Source of the DNA: JAJDTR01 sp965220415
GTDB lineage: Bacteria > Poribacteria > WGA-4E > JAJDTR01
Length of the DNA stretch: 64,000 nucleotides
Reading direction: 5' to 3'
Assembly: GCA_965220415.1 (NCBI GenBank)
Contig: OZ244829.1
Coordinates: 5,084,001-5,148,000 of the forward strand
The position numbers and the translations under genes are program-made. Shown here in pieces: positions 55,829-63,970 of this stretch (positions are counted from its first letter, which is position 1; every line of letters starts with the position of its first letter). Under the pieces are notes generated by a model. The model was not told the origin of the DNA, ran no database searches, and was given only the letters and a program-made list of their open reading frames with translations.

Positions 55829-57661
55829 TCATTTGATTGCGATGTCAACCGGTAAGACCGTAGCGACAGGTTCGTTTGCGAATAACAGCAGTTGGTACAG
55901 CGCCGATGGCGGCTTTGCAATCGAGGCAGTGACTGATAGATCCGGGATTACCGAAATACTAAGGTTTTTCTCCATATCTTCTACGAGGACCTCAACGAAC
56001 GATTTCGGCTTAGGCAGCATGAATATCTGAACTTTATCATCTTCGTTTAATCCGGCATTGGCTTTTGCTACCGAAAGGGCAGTGTCGAGACCTCCAAGCG
56101 CATCGACAAGTCCAATCTCCTTTGCCTGTTTACCCGTCCAGATGCGTCCTTGCGCGATTTCGTGAATTTCCTCCTTCGTCTTCCCCCTGCCTTCAGCGGC
56201 TTTCCCAACAAAATCCTCGTAAACCGTTTTCATTAGTTTTTCTACTCGTTCGCGTTCGGTTGGGGTGAAACTTGCATAATCCGAGTAGATGTTTGCATTC
56301 TTGCCGCGGGCAACAACATCCTTGGTTAGTCCAAGCTTATTGTAGAATCCTTTGAGGTTTAACTTTCCGCCAAAAACCCCTATCGATCCGGTGATTGTAC
56401 CGGGTTGAGCGACAATTGTCCCCGCCGCCATCGCGATGTAGTAGCCACCTGATCCCGCGACGTCCGACATGGATACGACAACAGGTTTTTCGCGTTGGGT
56501 CAGAAGAACCTCTCTCCAGATGAGGTCCGAAGCAAGTGCCGAACCGCCCGGACTGTCAATGCGTATCACAGCCGCTACGGTAGAGTCGTCCGTTCGTACT
56601 TGATGCAATGCATCCTTGAGTTTACCAGACGTGATAATCGGTCCAGTGTTGAAAGGGCTATCCGGGACATCGGATAAGATAGGACCTGTTGCGTAAATGA
56701 GCGCGATGCGAGGAGTGTCCGAACGATCACTATCTTTCTTCGGCGGCGACAACATAGAAAAAAGGCGCATTAATCCGGCAAACCCGGTTAAATCCTGTAC
56801 CTCCTTGGATTTTTTGCCGTAGTCTGTGACCATCTCAATTGGTTTTACCGATTCAGTTTGGATTGAAGAGAGTAACTCGTCGTAGTATAGGAGACCGTCC
56901 ACCAACCTGTTGTCAAGCGCTTCTTGTGCGGTGAACGGTCCTTCATCAATAAGTTTCGCTACGGCTACAGGATCAGAGTGTGCACGTCCACCTGCAATCA
57001 TCTCAATTTGTTGATTGTGCAGGTCATCAAGAATGGCGTTGACCGCTTCACGGAAGGGTTCGGACATACCCTCTTGCGTAAATGGCTCGATTGCGGATTT
57101 ATACTTGCCGATGGATAGCATTTGTGCTTCGATTTCAAGTTTCTCGAGCAAACCGGCGTAGAACATCACCTCCGCGCGTAGTCCTGTCAAGCCGACGGTG
57201 CCCGCGGGAGCGAGGAAGATTCTATCGGCGGCGCAAGCAAGCAGATATTCCGCATTTCCCCCACCATCAAGATAGCCGATAACCTCTTTTCCCGTCTCGC
57301 GCAGTTGGACTATCTTGTCTCGAATCTCTTGTAGTTTCGCCCAGCCGACGCCTAAGTTCTCAATCCTCAATAGCACTCCGATTGCTTTCTCATTTTTCCG
57401 AATGACTTCAAGCTCAGATGTTAAACTTCGTATCGTCTTGTTTGTCGGAGCAAACGCGAAAGGCGATTTGACTTCTACATACGGACCGTGAATCAGCACC
57501 TCAATGTATTGTCGTGTCGATTGCGTTCCATCTAGCTCGGTAACATCAGCGCTTAGATTTTTATCGGCAGGCTGATCAGCATCAGTGTGCCCAAAGTTAA
57601 GCGGCGTGAAGGTTAACAGCGCTATCACAAATATCCAGTAGCGTTTTCGGTGCATTGTCAT
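55829..57661 (-). CDS. sppA: Signal peptide peptidase SppA, long two-domain form
   Basis: 610 residues from the ATG at 57661 (AAGGA 8 bases upstream; the frame is open to 57706 without support). An N-terminal signal/anchor (RYWIFVIALLTFTPLNF) precedes two tandem S49 domains, like E. coli SppA. The N-terminal domain gives the general base in IGKYKSAIEPFTQEGMS. The C-terminal domain gives the nucleophile Ser in DVAGSGGYYIAMAAG, then TITGSIGVFGGKLNLKGFY. It probably acts on the periplasmic side on cleaved signal peptides. The short SppA at 23993 makes two paralogues in this window. Confidence 0.93.
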   Translation of the reverse strand: MTMHRKRYWIFVIALLTFTPLNFGHTDADQPADKNLSADVTELDGTQSTRQYIEVLIHGPYVEVKSPFAFAPTNKTIRSLTSELEVIRKNEKAIGVLLRIENLGVGWAKLQEIRDKIVQLRETGKEVIGYLDGGGNAEYLLACAADRIFLAPAGTVGLTGLRAEVMFYAGLLEKLEIEAQMLSIGKYKSAIEPFTQEGMSEPFREAVNAILDDLHNQQIEMIAGGRAHSDPVAVAKLIDEGPFTAQEALDNRLVDGLLYYDELLSSIQTESVKPIEMVTDYGKKSKEVQDLTGFAGLMRLFSMLSPPKKDSDRSDTPRIALIYATGPILSDVPDSPFNTGPIITSGKLKDALHQVRTDDSTVAAVIRIDSPGGSALASDLIWREVLLTQREKPVVVSMSDVAGSGGYYIAMAAGTIVAQPGTITGSIGVFGGKLNLKGFYNKLGLTKDVVARGKNANIYSDYASFTPTERERVEKLMKTVYEDFVGKAAEGRGKTKEEIHEIAQGRIWTGKQAKEIGLVDALGGLDTALSVAKANAGLNEDDKVQIFMLPKPKSFVEVLVEDMEKNLSISVIPDLSVTASIAKPPSALYQLLLFANEPVATVLPVDIAIK

Positions 57662-57840
57662 TGGATTTTCCTTTCTGACACAAGGTGGAGAATGCAAGAT
57701 GAACATGCCTCTTTCTTGTAGTTTTTACGGGTTGAGATCCGGTGAATTTTACTTACTATGTTTTCAAAATGCCCCGCACAAACTGGAGTGGTAATTTCTC
57801 AATGGTAACGGCATCAATTTTCGTGAATATCCTACAAGGG

Positions 57841-57868
57841 ATTATACAGTGGGCCAACAAAAAGTCAA
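57841..57868 (-). promoter_or_regulatory. Sigma-70 promoter for the long sppA
   Basis: Minus strand TTGACT (57868-57863), 16-base spacer, perfect TATAAT (57846-57841), about 180 bases upstream of the start. The 394-base gap 57662-58055 shows nothing else I can support. Confidence 0.75.
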
Positions 57869-58055
57869 GCACTTTGCCGTTGTACGAGGCAGATTGAAAT
57901 TCCTGTGATTTTGGAAGCGATTGTGCTACAATGCCAATAACTACAGATGCTATTAAGTGGAATAAATGGATTCTTGACATCACGTTGACGGCACTCAATC
58001 GAGTGGCTGCAATGACCTGATTGCATACAGAACACATCTATAACGCGGTAGAAAA

Positions 58056-58961
58056 ATGGCGCAAGAACGTGTCGTGTATTTCAATGGGGAGATAATACCG
58101 GAGAGCGAAGCAAGAGTTTCCTTCCGTGACCGAGGATTTATGTTCGGAGATGCCGTGTTCGATGCGACGCGCACGTTTGGCGGGAGGATTTTCAAGCTGA
58201 AAGAACACCTCGACCGATTCTATAATTCGCTAAAATACATGCGCATAGATTCAGGGATGACTCGAGATCGGATGGCAGAGCTGACTCGCGAAGTGGTCAA
58301 AGCAAATCTTCCTCTGCTAGGCGAAAACGATGATACTTGGGCGAATCAACGTGTGAGCAGAGGCACGGCGATGACGGACGACACATTCTATCCCACCGTA
58401 ATCATTGAGACTTTGCCGATTCCGTTTGCAGCCAGAGCAAGGTATTTTCGAGATGGCCTTTCGGTGATAACACCCGCGACAAGGCGGACGCCGCCGGAAT
58501 GTTTGAGTCCTAGGGCGAAGTTACACAATTACATCAATCTGTTTCTCGGTGAGCAGGAAGTCAAGGCTCAGAACCCGGATGCGATTCCGATTCTGCTGGA
58601 CATTAACGGCAATATTTGCGAAGGCGCTGGAGCCAATTTCCTTATTGTAAAGAATGGCGTGGTAATCACACCGAAAGACCAGTACATTTTGGCTGGCATC
58701 AGCCGTCAAACGACTATGGAACTTGCCGAAGAGCTGGGAATCGTAGTGCGTGAAGAAGACATTGATCTCTTCGACGCTTACACCGCTGATGAAGCCTTTA
58801 TTACCTCTACCAGCTATTGTATCTGTCCCGTGTCGTCGGTCAACGGAATCACCATCGGAGATGGCAGTGTACCCGGTCCCGTGACGTATCGCCTCCAGAC
58901 GGCGTACAGCGAGCTGGTGGGTATAGACATTGTCGGTCAGTATTTGTCCAGACTGAGTTGA
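58056..58961 (+). CDS. Class IV (fold-type IV) PLP aminotransferase
   Basis: 301 residues. FRDRGFMFGDAVFDATRTFG and the PLP lysine Lys155 in LSPRAKLHNYINLFLG identify the branched-chain/D-amino-acid aminotransferase and ADC-lyase family; NICEGAGANFLIVKNG carries the PLP-N1 glutamate. SSYCICPVSSVNG is the late family block. The exact substrate (IlvE, D-alanine or (R)-amine type) is not clear from these motifs. The start ATG lacks a strong ribosome site. Followed after 29 bases by the SDR gene, probably as one transcript. Confidence 0.9.
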   Translation: MAQERVVYFNGEIIPESEARVSFRDRGFMFGDAVFDATRTFGGRIFKLKEHLDRFYNSLKYMRIDSGMTRDRMAELTREVVKANLPLLGENDDTWANQRVSRGTAMTDDTFYPTVIIETLPIPFAARARYFRDGLSVITPATRRTPPECLSPRAKLHNYINLFLGEQEVKAQNPDAIPILLDINGNICEGAGANFLIVKNGVVITPKDQYILAGISRQTTMELAEELGIVVREEDIDLFDAYTADEAFITSTSYCICPVSSVNGITIGDGSVPGPVTYRLQTAYSELVGIDIVGQYLSRLS

Positions 58962-58990
58962 GTCAAACTTTTTTCAAAGGATAGAAGCCA

Positions 58991-59803
58991 TTGCTGCAGA
59001 ACGGGGAAAGGTTAAAGGGAAAAGTTGCTGTTGTTACCGGAGCAGGATCGCGCGGCGGGGTTGTGGGTATTGGGTCGGCTACTGCTATCCTGTTTGCAAG
59101 GCAAGGAGCAAGCGTGTTGGTAGCCGATAAAGAAGAGGAAAACGCGAAGAGAACCTTGACACAGATTGAGGAGGAGGGTGGAGAGGCGTCGCTTTACGTC
59201 GCCGATGTGACACATAGCGGCGCCTGTCAAAGGATGGTTGAAGCCGCAGTGTCACGTTACGGCGGATTGCACATCCTATTCAACAATGCAGGCTTTACCG
59301 ATAGAAAATCTGTTGTTGAAATAGAAGAAGACAGTTGGGAGCGTGTAGTGGATGTCAACCTAAAAGGCACTATGCTGGCATGCAAACACGCCATCCCGTT
59401 GATGATAGCGAATGGCGGCGGGTCGATAATCAATATCTCTTCTACCGACGGAATGCGCACGGGGTGGCGGCCTAATGTCCCATATGCCGCGGCTAAGGGG
59501 GGTGTCATGGCGATGACACAAAATATGGCGGTGTATCATGGGCGAGATAACATTCGAGTCAATTCGATTGCCCCGGGTCAGCTTTGGGGGTCTTTTGTCG
59601 GACCGATCCCTGCGGAATCACGAGAGCTCCGTCGCCGCTCGAATCCTTTAGGGACAGAAGGTACGGCGTGGGACGTGGCTTGGGCTGGCGTGTTTCTAGC
59701 GAGTGATGAAGCACGCTGGATTTCTGGTGTGGTCTTGCCGGTTGATGGCGGGACAATAGTGGCAACGCCACTCTCAATGTTGGGACATCTACAGGAAGAT
59801 TAA
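58991..59803 (+). CDS. Short-chain dehydrogenase/reductase
   Basis: 270 residues, start codon TTG (58991) with AAAGG about 10 bases upstream. The cofactor motif VTGAGSRGGVVGIGSATAIL is a TGxxxGxG variant with a two-to-three-residue insertion. The NNAG motif, Ser in INISSTDGM and YAAAK catalytic Tyr/Lys are all present. The Asp after strand 2 (LVADKEEEN) suggests NAD preference. Substrate unknown. It likely acts with the neighbouring aminotransferase gene product or on a related metabolite (inference). Confidence 0.9.
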   Translation: MLQNGERLKGKVAVVTGAGSRGGVVGIGSATAILFARQGASVLVADKEEENAKRTLTQIEEEGGEASLYVADVTHSGACQRMVEAAVSRYGGLHILFNNAGFTDRKSVVEIEEDSWERVVDVNLKGTMLACKHAIPLMIANGGGSIINISSTDGMRTGWRPNVPYAAAKGGVMAMTQNMAVYHGRDNIRVNSIAPGQLWGSFVGPIPAESRELRRRSNPLGTEGTAWDVAWAGVFLASDEARWISGVVLPVDGGTIVATPLSMLGHLQED

Positions 59804-59933
59804 ACAAGCTTCAATTTGAATGTTTATCTTCTGAAAGCGGCTAGGAATAATAGCGTTGGAAGGATGGAAGAACGGAAGGGTGGAAGGATTCCTCCCACGC
59901 GGCCCTCAGCTCGACTTTGCGCATTAAAGTGGC

Positions 59934-60105
59934 GTAACTGTTTAGTGCATCGTTTGGTTCGTAGTATTATAGTTCGTCGCACGAACGGTCTGGGCATGTA
60001 AGCCCCCGCTTAGCCAGAATTAGCATTGTACTTCCCTACTCGACGCGTTCCCTGCCCCCGCTCGGTCTGGATTGGCAAATCCAGACCGATGGACTAAACA
60101 ATTAC
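59934..60105. mobile_element. R4 MITE, copy d (short)
   Basis: A 172-base element GTAACTGTTTAGTGCATCG...GATGGACTAAACAATTAC, flanked by AAAGTGGC (59926-59933) and AAAGTAGC (60106-60113), 7 of 8 identical. It has no R6 module. It includes a hairpin GGTCTGGATT-GGCA-AATCCAGACC. The gap 59804-60410 otherwise shows no gene. Confidence 0.82.
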
Positions 60106-60410
60106 AAAGTAGCAAAACAGACTGTGCCAATCAAGCGTTGAAGAAAAGCGGGAGAGATTTTAACCATCTAGTCGTTTTGGTTGACTTGTGAAAAGGTCGG
60201 CAGCGGGTTCTTTCCGCGTAGTGAATCGGATTAAAGAAAATCAACTGGATAACGCGCAAGTCCGTTCCTTGGTTCGATAGTGCGAACTTTTCTTCTCGTC
60301 ATTTGTCTAATTGATGGAAGGCGAAAATTCTTGCCTAACCTCACATTCTGTTGGAATGTTCCCGTGGTTCGGCTCAATTCAAATATTAAACGCTCGAAGG
60401 AGATACTATC

Positions 60411-60911
60411 ATGACACGTAAATGTTTTGGCATTGTTTCCGTGCTCGCTATTGCATTGGTAGCCATTTTTGTTTCAAATCAGTTTACTCAAGCCCAACGT
60501 CCGGACCGGAGCGAAATGCGCGAAAGAGGGCGCGGCGGAGGACGTGGTGGTCCTGGCGGCATGCGCGGGTTCTCACCCACCAGTATAATTGACAGTTCAT
60601 GGACGGACTTAACGTTTGTGGTTAAGGTTGACGATGAGACACTTTTGAAAGCGCGGCCGGTGTTCCAAAAACACCGTGAGAAGCTTGAAAAAGCCGTCAA
60701 AGAGGCTAGGGAATCTGGTGACTTTCAGTCCATGCGCCTTGAGATGGCGCAACTTCGCGAGGCATTTGCTACGGACCGAAATGCCGTGTTGACCGAAGAA
60801 CAAATCAGCAAACTTGATGCATTAGAGGCTAAGCGCATAGAGCAGATGATGCGTCGCCGCGGCGGACAGGGCAGACGCGGAGGTGGTGGAGGCGGTGGTC
60901 CCCGGGGTTAG
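60411..60911 (+). CDS. Small secreted Spy/CpxP-like protein with Gly/Arg-rich ends
   Basis: 166 residues. A signal peptide (core VSVLAIALVAIFVSNQF, cleavage probably after AQA-type TQAQ) is followed by an RGRGGGRGGPGG stretch, a helical core (FQKHREKLEKAVKEARESGD, LTEEQISKLDALEAKRIEQM) and a Gly/Arg tail. The LTEEQ...L segment recalls the LTxxQ motif of the CpxP/Spy periplasmic family, but only once and in a heavily charged context. AAGGAGA lies 8 bases before the ATG, and a clean terminator follows, so it is a single-gene unit. Confidence 0.82.
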   Translation: MTRKCFGIVSVLAIALVAIFVSNQFTQAQRPDRSEMRERGRGGGRGGPGGMRGFSPTSIIDSSWTDLTFVVKVDDETLLKARPVFQKHREKLEKAVKEARESGDFQSMRLEMAQLREAFATDRNAVLTEEQISKLDALEAKRIEQMMRRRGGQGRRGGGGGGGPRG

Positions 60912-60946
60912 ACCATACACAACGACGGTAAAATTCGCAACGCGAG

Positions 60947-60978
60947 AGAGCGCATCAGTTAACGGATGCGCTCTTTTT
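60947..60978 (+). terminator. Rho-independent terminator
   Basis: AGAGCGCATC, 8-base loop, GATGCGCTCT, with a T-run (TTTTT), 36 bases after the Spy-like gene. The following 281 bases to the next gene show no promoter I trust. Confidence 0.9.
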
Positions 60979-61259
60979 GTGCCGTGTCGGTATTCAAGTC
61001 ATAACGGAAGTTTATGTTCGTGGACATAATGGCAAATTTTTAGCATAAAATGCGATACTCCAAAATAAATGGAAGCTCTCTACACGGGGCTTTGGCCTCT
61101 TGATTTCAAAAATTTACCGCGGATGGGACAATTCTCTCGAGTCAGAATTAACTGTAGAAGTTTCAGACTGCGCTCTCGCTATGTGGAACGGCGAAAAAAG
61201 TGCTAGAAAAAAGTCGCGCGGCAACGTCTTTATAAAGTACGGAGGAGAAACCCACGGTC

Positions 61260-62726
61260 ATGGCTAAAGATAACGTACTCATTTCGCGCGCGCAAGCCGG
61301 GGATGAACGTGCATTTACCGAACTGGTGAAGGATTACCATGCCTTCGTTTACGCGATTGTCGGTGGAGTCTTGGACAACTTGGACGATGTCGAGGAGGTA
61401 GTACAAGACACGTTCGTCAACGCTTACCGTGGTTTGCCTCAACTGAAGGACACAGCCACATTTAAAGGATGGCTAACCGAGATTGCCCGCAACTGTGCAC
61501 GAGACCGGCTGCGAAAACAGAGGCCGGAGACCGTGCCGATTGACGAAGTAAGGTCACCTACACTTGAGACATCCGACTCGGCCGATGCGGATTTGATACG
61601 CGACGAGCAGAGGGAGTTAGTTCGCCGTGCCATGATGACATTGTCGCAAAAGGACAGAGAAATCGCACGGGCTTACTATCTTGATGGCGCCAGTTACGAC
61701 GAACTCATCCGCACGCACGGACTGTCGTACAAGGCGATTTCGTTTCGGTTGTCCCGCGCAAAACGAATACTCACGAAGCGACTGAAACACCTGCTTTCCG
61801 GGGTATTTCTTCCTCCGGCAACGACACTCAAAAATATTAGTTCGGGAGGACTCACTGCCGTGAAAATCGGAACCGTTCCCAAAATTACAGTCGGGGTGAT
61901 AGCAATCCTTGCTCTGGCATTCATCGGTTCGCGCCAACTACTATCACCAGAGGAGGATTCAGTCCCATCGGCTAGAGCGCTGGCGCCTATGGACGAAAAA
62001 CCGCCACCATCGGGTACAGAGGTAAACGCGGCTCGCGAAGAAAAAGCTGCCGCGCCTTCGCTTGAGACTGAATCGCAGTTTTCGGCTGAGGAGATGGAGC
62101 AGATTGAGGACTCTTTCGCTCAACTTGAGGCAGACGATGCGCAGTCGGAGGAAACACGGTCCGAAGATGCCGATGAACATGGTAGGATTGACTCCGAGGC
62201 GTTCGATTCGGACGATGAACAATCGCCCAAAGATTTGATGAACGCTTTTGTGGAGGCGTACAGGGATGTTAACTTTCAGGCAATGCTACCGCTAATGACG
62301 GGAACCCTAAGAGAGGAAATCAAAAGTGCTTTACGTTTTCTTAACGGCGAGATACCGGATGAAATTGAAGATGGGATAGTAGATTACCTATCAGAAGGGA
62401 TGTCGGAAGAAGCGATAAATGAGGGGTTGGCAACGTATCGGGAGATAATGCAAGAGATAATGCAAGAGATAATGCAAGGATCTGAAGTGCGCGCGAAAAT
62501 GCAAGAATCGTTCGGCCGAACGGAGATTGTGAGTAGTGGGTATGTTGGTGATGAATTTCACTTCAAACTTAGGACACCGACGCCGGAGCCGCCGGAACTA
62601 CCGGATATGTCGGAGTTGCCGGGACTGCCCGAATTTGAATTGTCAGAATTGCCTGAGATTCCAGAGAACATTGACAGAGTTCACAAGATGCGAAAAGAAC
62701 ATGGCAAGTGGCTGATTTATGAGTAG
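61260..62726 (+). CDS. ECF sigma factor fused to a membrane anchor and exported C-terminal domain
   Basis: 488 residues. Sigma region 2 (about 10-80, DDVEEVVQDTFVNAYRGLPQ, then FKGWLTEIARNCARDRLRK) and region 4 (about 115-172, LSQKDREIARAYYLDGASYD, LSYKAISFRLSRAKRIL) are followed by a single membrane segment at about 207-223 (KITVGVIAILALAFIGS). About 265 acidic residues follow, with a helical domain (DLMNAFVEAYRDVNFQAMLP) and a proline/leucine/glutamate tract. A sigma factor held at the membrane could be released or regulated by its own exported part. No separate anti-sigma gene is adjacent. GGAGG lies about 12 bases before the ATG. Confidence 0.88.
   Translation: MAKDNVLISRAQAGDERAFTELVKDYHAFVYAIVGGVLDNLDDVEEVVQDTFVNAYRGLPQLKDTATFKGWLTEIARNCARDRLRKQRPETVPIDEVRSPTLETSDSADADLIRDEQRELVRRAMMTLSQKDREIARAYYLDGASYDELIRTHGLSYKAISFRLSRAKRILTKRLKHLLSGVFLPPATTLKNISSGGLTAVKIGTVPKITVGVIAILALAFIGSRQLLSPEEDSVPSARALAPMDEKPPPSGTEVNAAREEKAAAPSLETESQFSAEEMEQIEDSFAQLEADDAQSEETRSEDADEHGRIDSEAFDSDDEQSPKDLMNAFVEAYRDVNFQAMLPLMTGTLREEIKSALRFLNGEIPDEIEDGIVDYLSEGMSEEAINEGLATYREIMQEIMQEIMQGSEVRAKMQESFGRTEIVSSGYVGDEFHFKLRTPTPEPPELPDMSELPGLPEFELSELPEIPENIDRVHKMRKEHGKWLIYE
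62442..62477 (+). repeat. Tandem 12-base repeat in the ECF fusion gene
   Basis: GAGATAATGCAA three times in perfect tandem, encoding EIMQ repeats in frame. Copy number could vary between strains without breaking the frame. Confidence 0.9.
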
Positions 62727-62816
62727 TGAAACATTAAGCTCACACCCAATTTTATTCCGAGAGGCTTTATCTAACCTTGCGTTGGGTAATATTGCGCTTA
62801 TTTTCGCAGCACAAGT

Positions 62817-62843
62817 GCGTCGCGATTAGGAAATCGCTCCTAC
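62817..62843 (-). repeat. R7-like partial repeat
   Basis: Minus strand GTAGGAGCGATTTCCTAATC then GCGACGC, matching the first half of the R7 hairpins at 21102 and 47567. Confidence 0.6.
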
Positions 62844-62900
62844 CAAGCAACATTCGCCCAAAGTTAGTAATAGAGCCAGAACGAGTATTCCACCAACATT

Positions 62901-62966
62901 GCGCTCCTCTGGAGCGCGGACATTTGGACGTATCGTATACTATTGACATACCGATCCTCTGGATCG
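62901..62966. repeat. Two short hairpins with TCT loops
   Basis: GCGCTCC-TCT-GGAGCGC (62901-62917) and CGATCC-TCT-GGATCG (62952-62966), perfect stems 35 bases apart. They lie in the 552-base gap 62727-63278, which otherwise holds R7-like and R8 sequences and a promoter. Confidence 0.6.
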
Positions 62967-63045
62967 AAAAATGGACTCCGACTAGAATCGAATGTTACAT
63001 GGCGCTATAGAGTGGAGTTAATTGATCGTGCTTATTACTTCACCA

Positions 63046-63086
63046 GACTCTTGAAAACACGCAATTTCCAGCAGCGTGGAGTATAG
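63046..63086 (+). promoter_or_regulatory. R8 conserved upstream sequence, copy c
   Basis: GACTCTTGAAAACACGCAAT then TTCCAGCAGCGTGGAGTATAG. Same core as copies a and b; 193 bases before the next gene. Confidence 0.4.
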
Positions 63087-63189
63087 CAAGGCGATCATTT
63101 ATGTATTGATTTGTCACTGAGGAATCGGCACCGAATTCAGTTTGAATTCTTCCCAACAGGTATAAACGTCTCCACTCATCGGTTTTTTC

Positions 63190-63217
63190 TTGACTCGAAT
63201 GAGTGATGCCGTATAAT
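63190..63217 (+). promoter_or_regulatory. Sigma-70 promoter for the small membrane protein
   Basis: TTGACT (63190-63195), 16-base spacer, perfect TATAAT (63212-63217), about 60 bases upstream of the start. Confidence 0.75.
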
Positions 63218-63278
63218 TCAAACAGTTCTGCCAAATGTCGTCCGTGCCTCGTGTCCGATGAAGAAAGGAATAAAGCTG

Positions 63279-63683
63279 ATGAAACGTCATCACTTAGCTG
63301 CCGGGTTTTGCATAATCTTTGGAGGGGTTACCGCCTATGAACGGTTTCTAAATGGGGACATCAACAGTGCAATCTGGATTGGTGTGTTGTTTGTTGTCTT
63401 GGGAGTCATCCTGTTTTTCTATGAAGCATTGCGACGTTGGATTAAACCCTTCGTCATTGCCGTACCCTGCATTCTCATAGGCATAGCTGTGTATAAAGAC
63501 TTCCGAGACGGAGATTTAACCTTTGGAATTCTAGGTATTCTTGTGTTGGTTCTGGGGGGAATACTGACGGTGTTTCAAGACAGACCGTTGGTTAAAGAAC
63601 GAATACGGCCCTGGCTCAGACCCATTCCGTTTGTCGCGCTTGGGATTTTGCTCATTGGGGCGCTACTTTCTCTCATTTGGTAA
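63279..63683 (+). CDS. Small four-helix membrane protein with internal duplication
   Basis: 134 residues from the ATG at 63279, which has AAAGGA 9 bases upstream; an ATG at 63258 lacks one. Four hydrophobic segments, arranged as two similar halves: AYERFLNGDI...IGVLFVVLGVILFFYE...RRWIKPF and VYKDFRDGDL...LGILVLVLGGILTVFQ...RIRPWLRP. It is probably an inner-membrane protein. Function unknown. Confidence 0.8.
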   Translation: MKRHHLAAGFCIIFGGVTAYERFLNGDINSAIWIGVLFVVLGVILFFYEALRRWIKPFVIAVPCILIGIAVYKDFRDGDLTFGILGILVLVLGGILTVFQDRPLVKERIRPWLRPIPFVALGILLIGALLSLIW

Positions 63684-63750
63684 ATGTAGAGGATGGCTCT
63701 TGGTATGTACCAAGTTGCTCAGATGTCAATTCGTATAACGTGAGTTCTTA

Positions 63751-63886
63751 TACCATTTCTCTTGAATAACAGTGCATATGATGTCTGAAATATACCGTTC
63801 ACGTTCTACGTAGGCGGGGCATCTTGCCCCGCATGCGAAAGACTTGGTTGACGCTATTAATGCACTGTGAATGTAGAGAAATGGTA
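63751..63886. mobile_element. R5 element, single copy
   Basis: A 136-base element with inverted ends TACCATTTCTCT...AGAGAAATGGTA plus a second inner block CAGTGCAT...ATGCACTG. It is flanked by TTA on both sides (63748-63750, 63887-63889). It holds a GGGGCATCTTGCCCC palindrome of the type also seen in R4 copy c. It occupies most of the gap after 63683. Confidence 0.72.
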
Positions 63887-63940
63887 TTACTTCAACCTGG
63901 GCATAATAACAGACCCGGTCTTACCGCGCGCAACCGTGCA

Positions 63941-63970
63941 GGCGAATGGTTCAATCCATTCGCCTTTTTT
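63941..63970 (+). terminator. Rho-independent terminator
   Basis: GGCGAATGG, 6-base loop, CCATTCGCC, then TTTTTT. It lies 258 bases after the last gene, beyond the R5 element, which may have been inserted between the gene and its terminator. Confidence 0.88.
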
